Origin: an uncultured Clostridia bacterium
GTDB taxonomy: Bacteria > Bacillota > Clostridia > Peptostreptococcales > Anaerovoracaceae
Direction of reading: 5' to 3'
Assembly: GCA_937928455.1 (NCBI GenBank)
Contig: CALFUG010000318.1
Location: 1-5,430, forward strand
Length of the DNA: 5,430 nt
Under the pieces are notes generated by a model that worked only from the letters and a program-made list of their open reading frames with translations, was not told the DNA's origin and did no database searches. Numbering within the stretch: position 1 is the stretch's first letter; each line of letters begins with the position of its first letter. Shown here in pieces: positions 5,124-5,430 of the stretch. The translations under genes were made by a program, and so were the position numbers.

Positions 5124-5430
5124 TTAAATCCCAATATCCAATATCTTCTTGGCCTCACTCACCACATGCTGCACATCTTTGGCATTGGGATGCCCTAGTT
5201 TTACAAACAAGAAATTCCCGGCACAACTGATTTCACCCAAAATCTTTATGTCCTTTTTCTCAATAATCTCCCGAATCTCCTTTATGGGAGAATATACTGC
5301 AGAACCCCAATGCCAAAAAGTTTTTTGGCCCGAACAAATACGAATTCCTTGACAACCGATTCAATATGATGAAGGATATGATTGTCATCATCATCTATTT
5401 GGCCCTGGCTACCCTTTTGTATCAGGAACG
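5124..5430 (-). pseudogene. C-terminal part of a flavodoxin-like protein, apparently frameshifted, 5' end outside the window
   Basis: No full gene is called here, but the minus strand encodes a coherent protein end: SAVYSPIKEIREIIEKK, then KILGEISCAGN, FLFVKLGHPNAKD and VVSEAKKIL, stopping at TAA 5124-5126. The pattern glycine-rich turn, helix, strand, GE-x-SC-x-G and GHPN-x-KD is typical of the last third of small flavodoxin-family (FMN-binding) proteins. Upstream of about 5303 this frame reaches a TGA at 5361-5363 and more stops before the window edge. A second frame, open from 5428 to 5285, reads HHIESVVKEFVFVRAKKLFGIG, a plausible continuation (strand before the glycine turn). A shift of one base near 5303-5330, where A, T and G runs lie, would join the two. 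It could be a decayed gene, a sequencing error, or two unrelated frames. The downstream terminator suggests it was once expressed. Confidence 0.5.
5312..5329. repeat. 8-bp inverted repeat at the suspected frameshift
   Basis: GCCAAAAA (5312-5319) and TTTTTGGC (5322-5329) form a perfect inverted repeat with a 2-nt centre. Its homopolymer arms are prone to slippage and lie where the flavodoxin-like frame seems to change. Confidence 0.5.

Noticed and set aside
5315..5330. Programmed -1 ribosomal frameshifting at AAAAAAC in the flavodoxin-like segment
   Set aside because: The heptamer is not in the register needed to pass from the open upstream frame to the downstream frame, and no clear stimulatory structure was seen; an ordinary indel is simpler.
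5149..5352. A 67-codon plus-strand frame
   Set aside because: It is antisense to the flavodoxin-like segment, which has coherent family-like sequence and a terminator on the minus strand.
1..5430. CRISPR array, tRNA or rRNA genes
   Set aside because: No regularly spaced direct repeats and no tRNA or rRNA-like sequences were recognised on either strand.

Overview
The window reads as a piece of a low-to-moderate GC Firmicutes chromosome, most likely an anaerobic Clostridia-type organism. The reasons are strong purine-rich ribosome binding sites (AGGAGG, AAGGGG, AAGGAG), the protein families present, and one gene that appears to use UGA for selenocysteine. All supported genes lie on the minus strand, so transcription runs from high to low coordinates. 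The genus cannot be named from this sequence alone.

In transcription order: (1) 5430-5124 holds the C-terminal part of a flavodoxin-like protein. Its reading frame seems broken, its start lies outside the window, and an intrinsic terminator follows. (2) 4927-4227 is a self-contained toxin-antitoxin operon: a RelE/HigB (Gp49-type) toxin overlapping an XRE antitoxin by 4 nt. Its promoter spacer and -10 box are occupied by a perfect operator palindrome, and a perfect 12-bp hairpin terminator ends it. (3) 4090-2749 holds a pirin-family cupin protein followed by a BCP/PrxQ-type peroxiredoxin. (4) 2679-87 holds a macro-domain protein with a C-terminal XRE-like domain, then after a terminator a stand-alone VWA (MIDAS) protein and a GNAT acetyltransferase.

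The most notable result is the peroxiredoxin. A conventional ORF call starts at an internal TTG (3069) and loses the active site. Read from the ATG at 3195, with a good RBS, the frame is a full-length 148-residue BCP interrupted only by one in-frame TGA at 3082-3084. That TGA falls exactly where the peroxidatic cysteine belongs. An 8-bp hairpin with a GGU loop starts 13 nt after it, at the distance expected for a bacterial SECIS element. The gene is therefore best read as a selenoprotein. It has no cysteine at all, so it would be a 1-Sec enzyme, and its true stop is also TGA.

The second point of interest is the macro-XRE / VWA / GNAT group. A predicted ADP-ribose-binding protein lacking the usual catalytic Asp (GVCGAI instead of GVDGAI) and carrying a DNA-binding-like domain sits beside a metal-binding VWA protein. 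This looks like a signalling or stress module of unknown function, but the functional link is inference.
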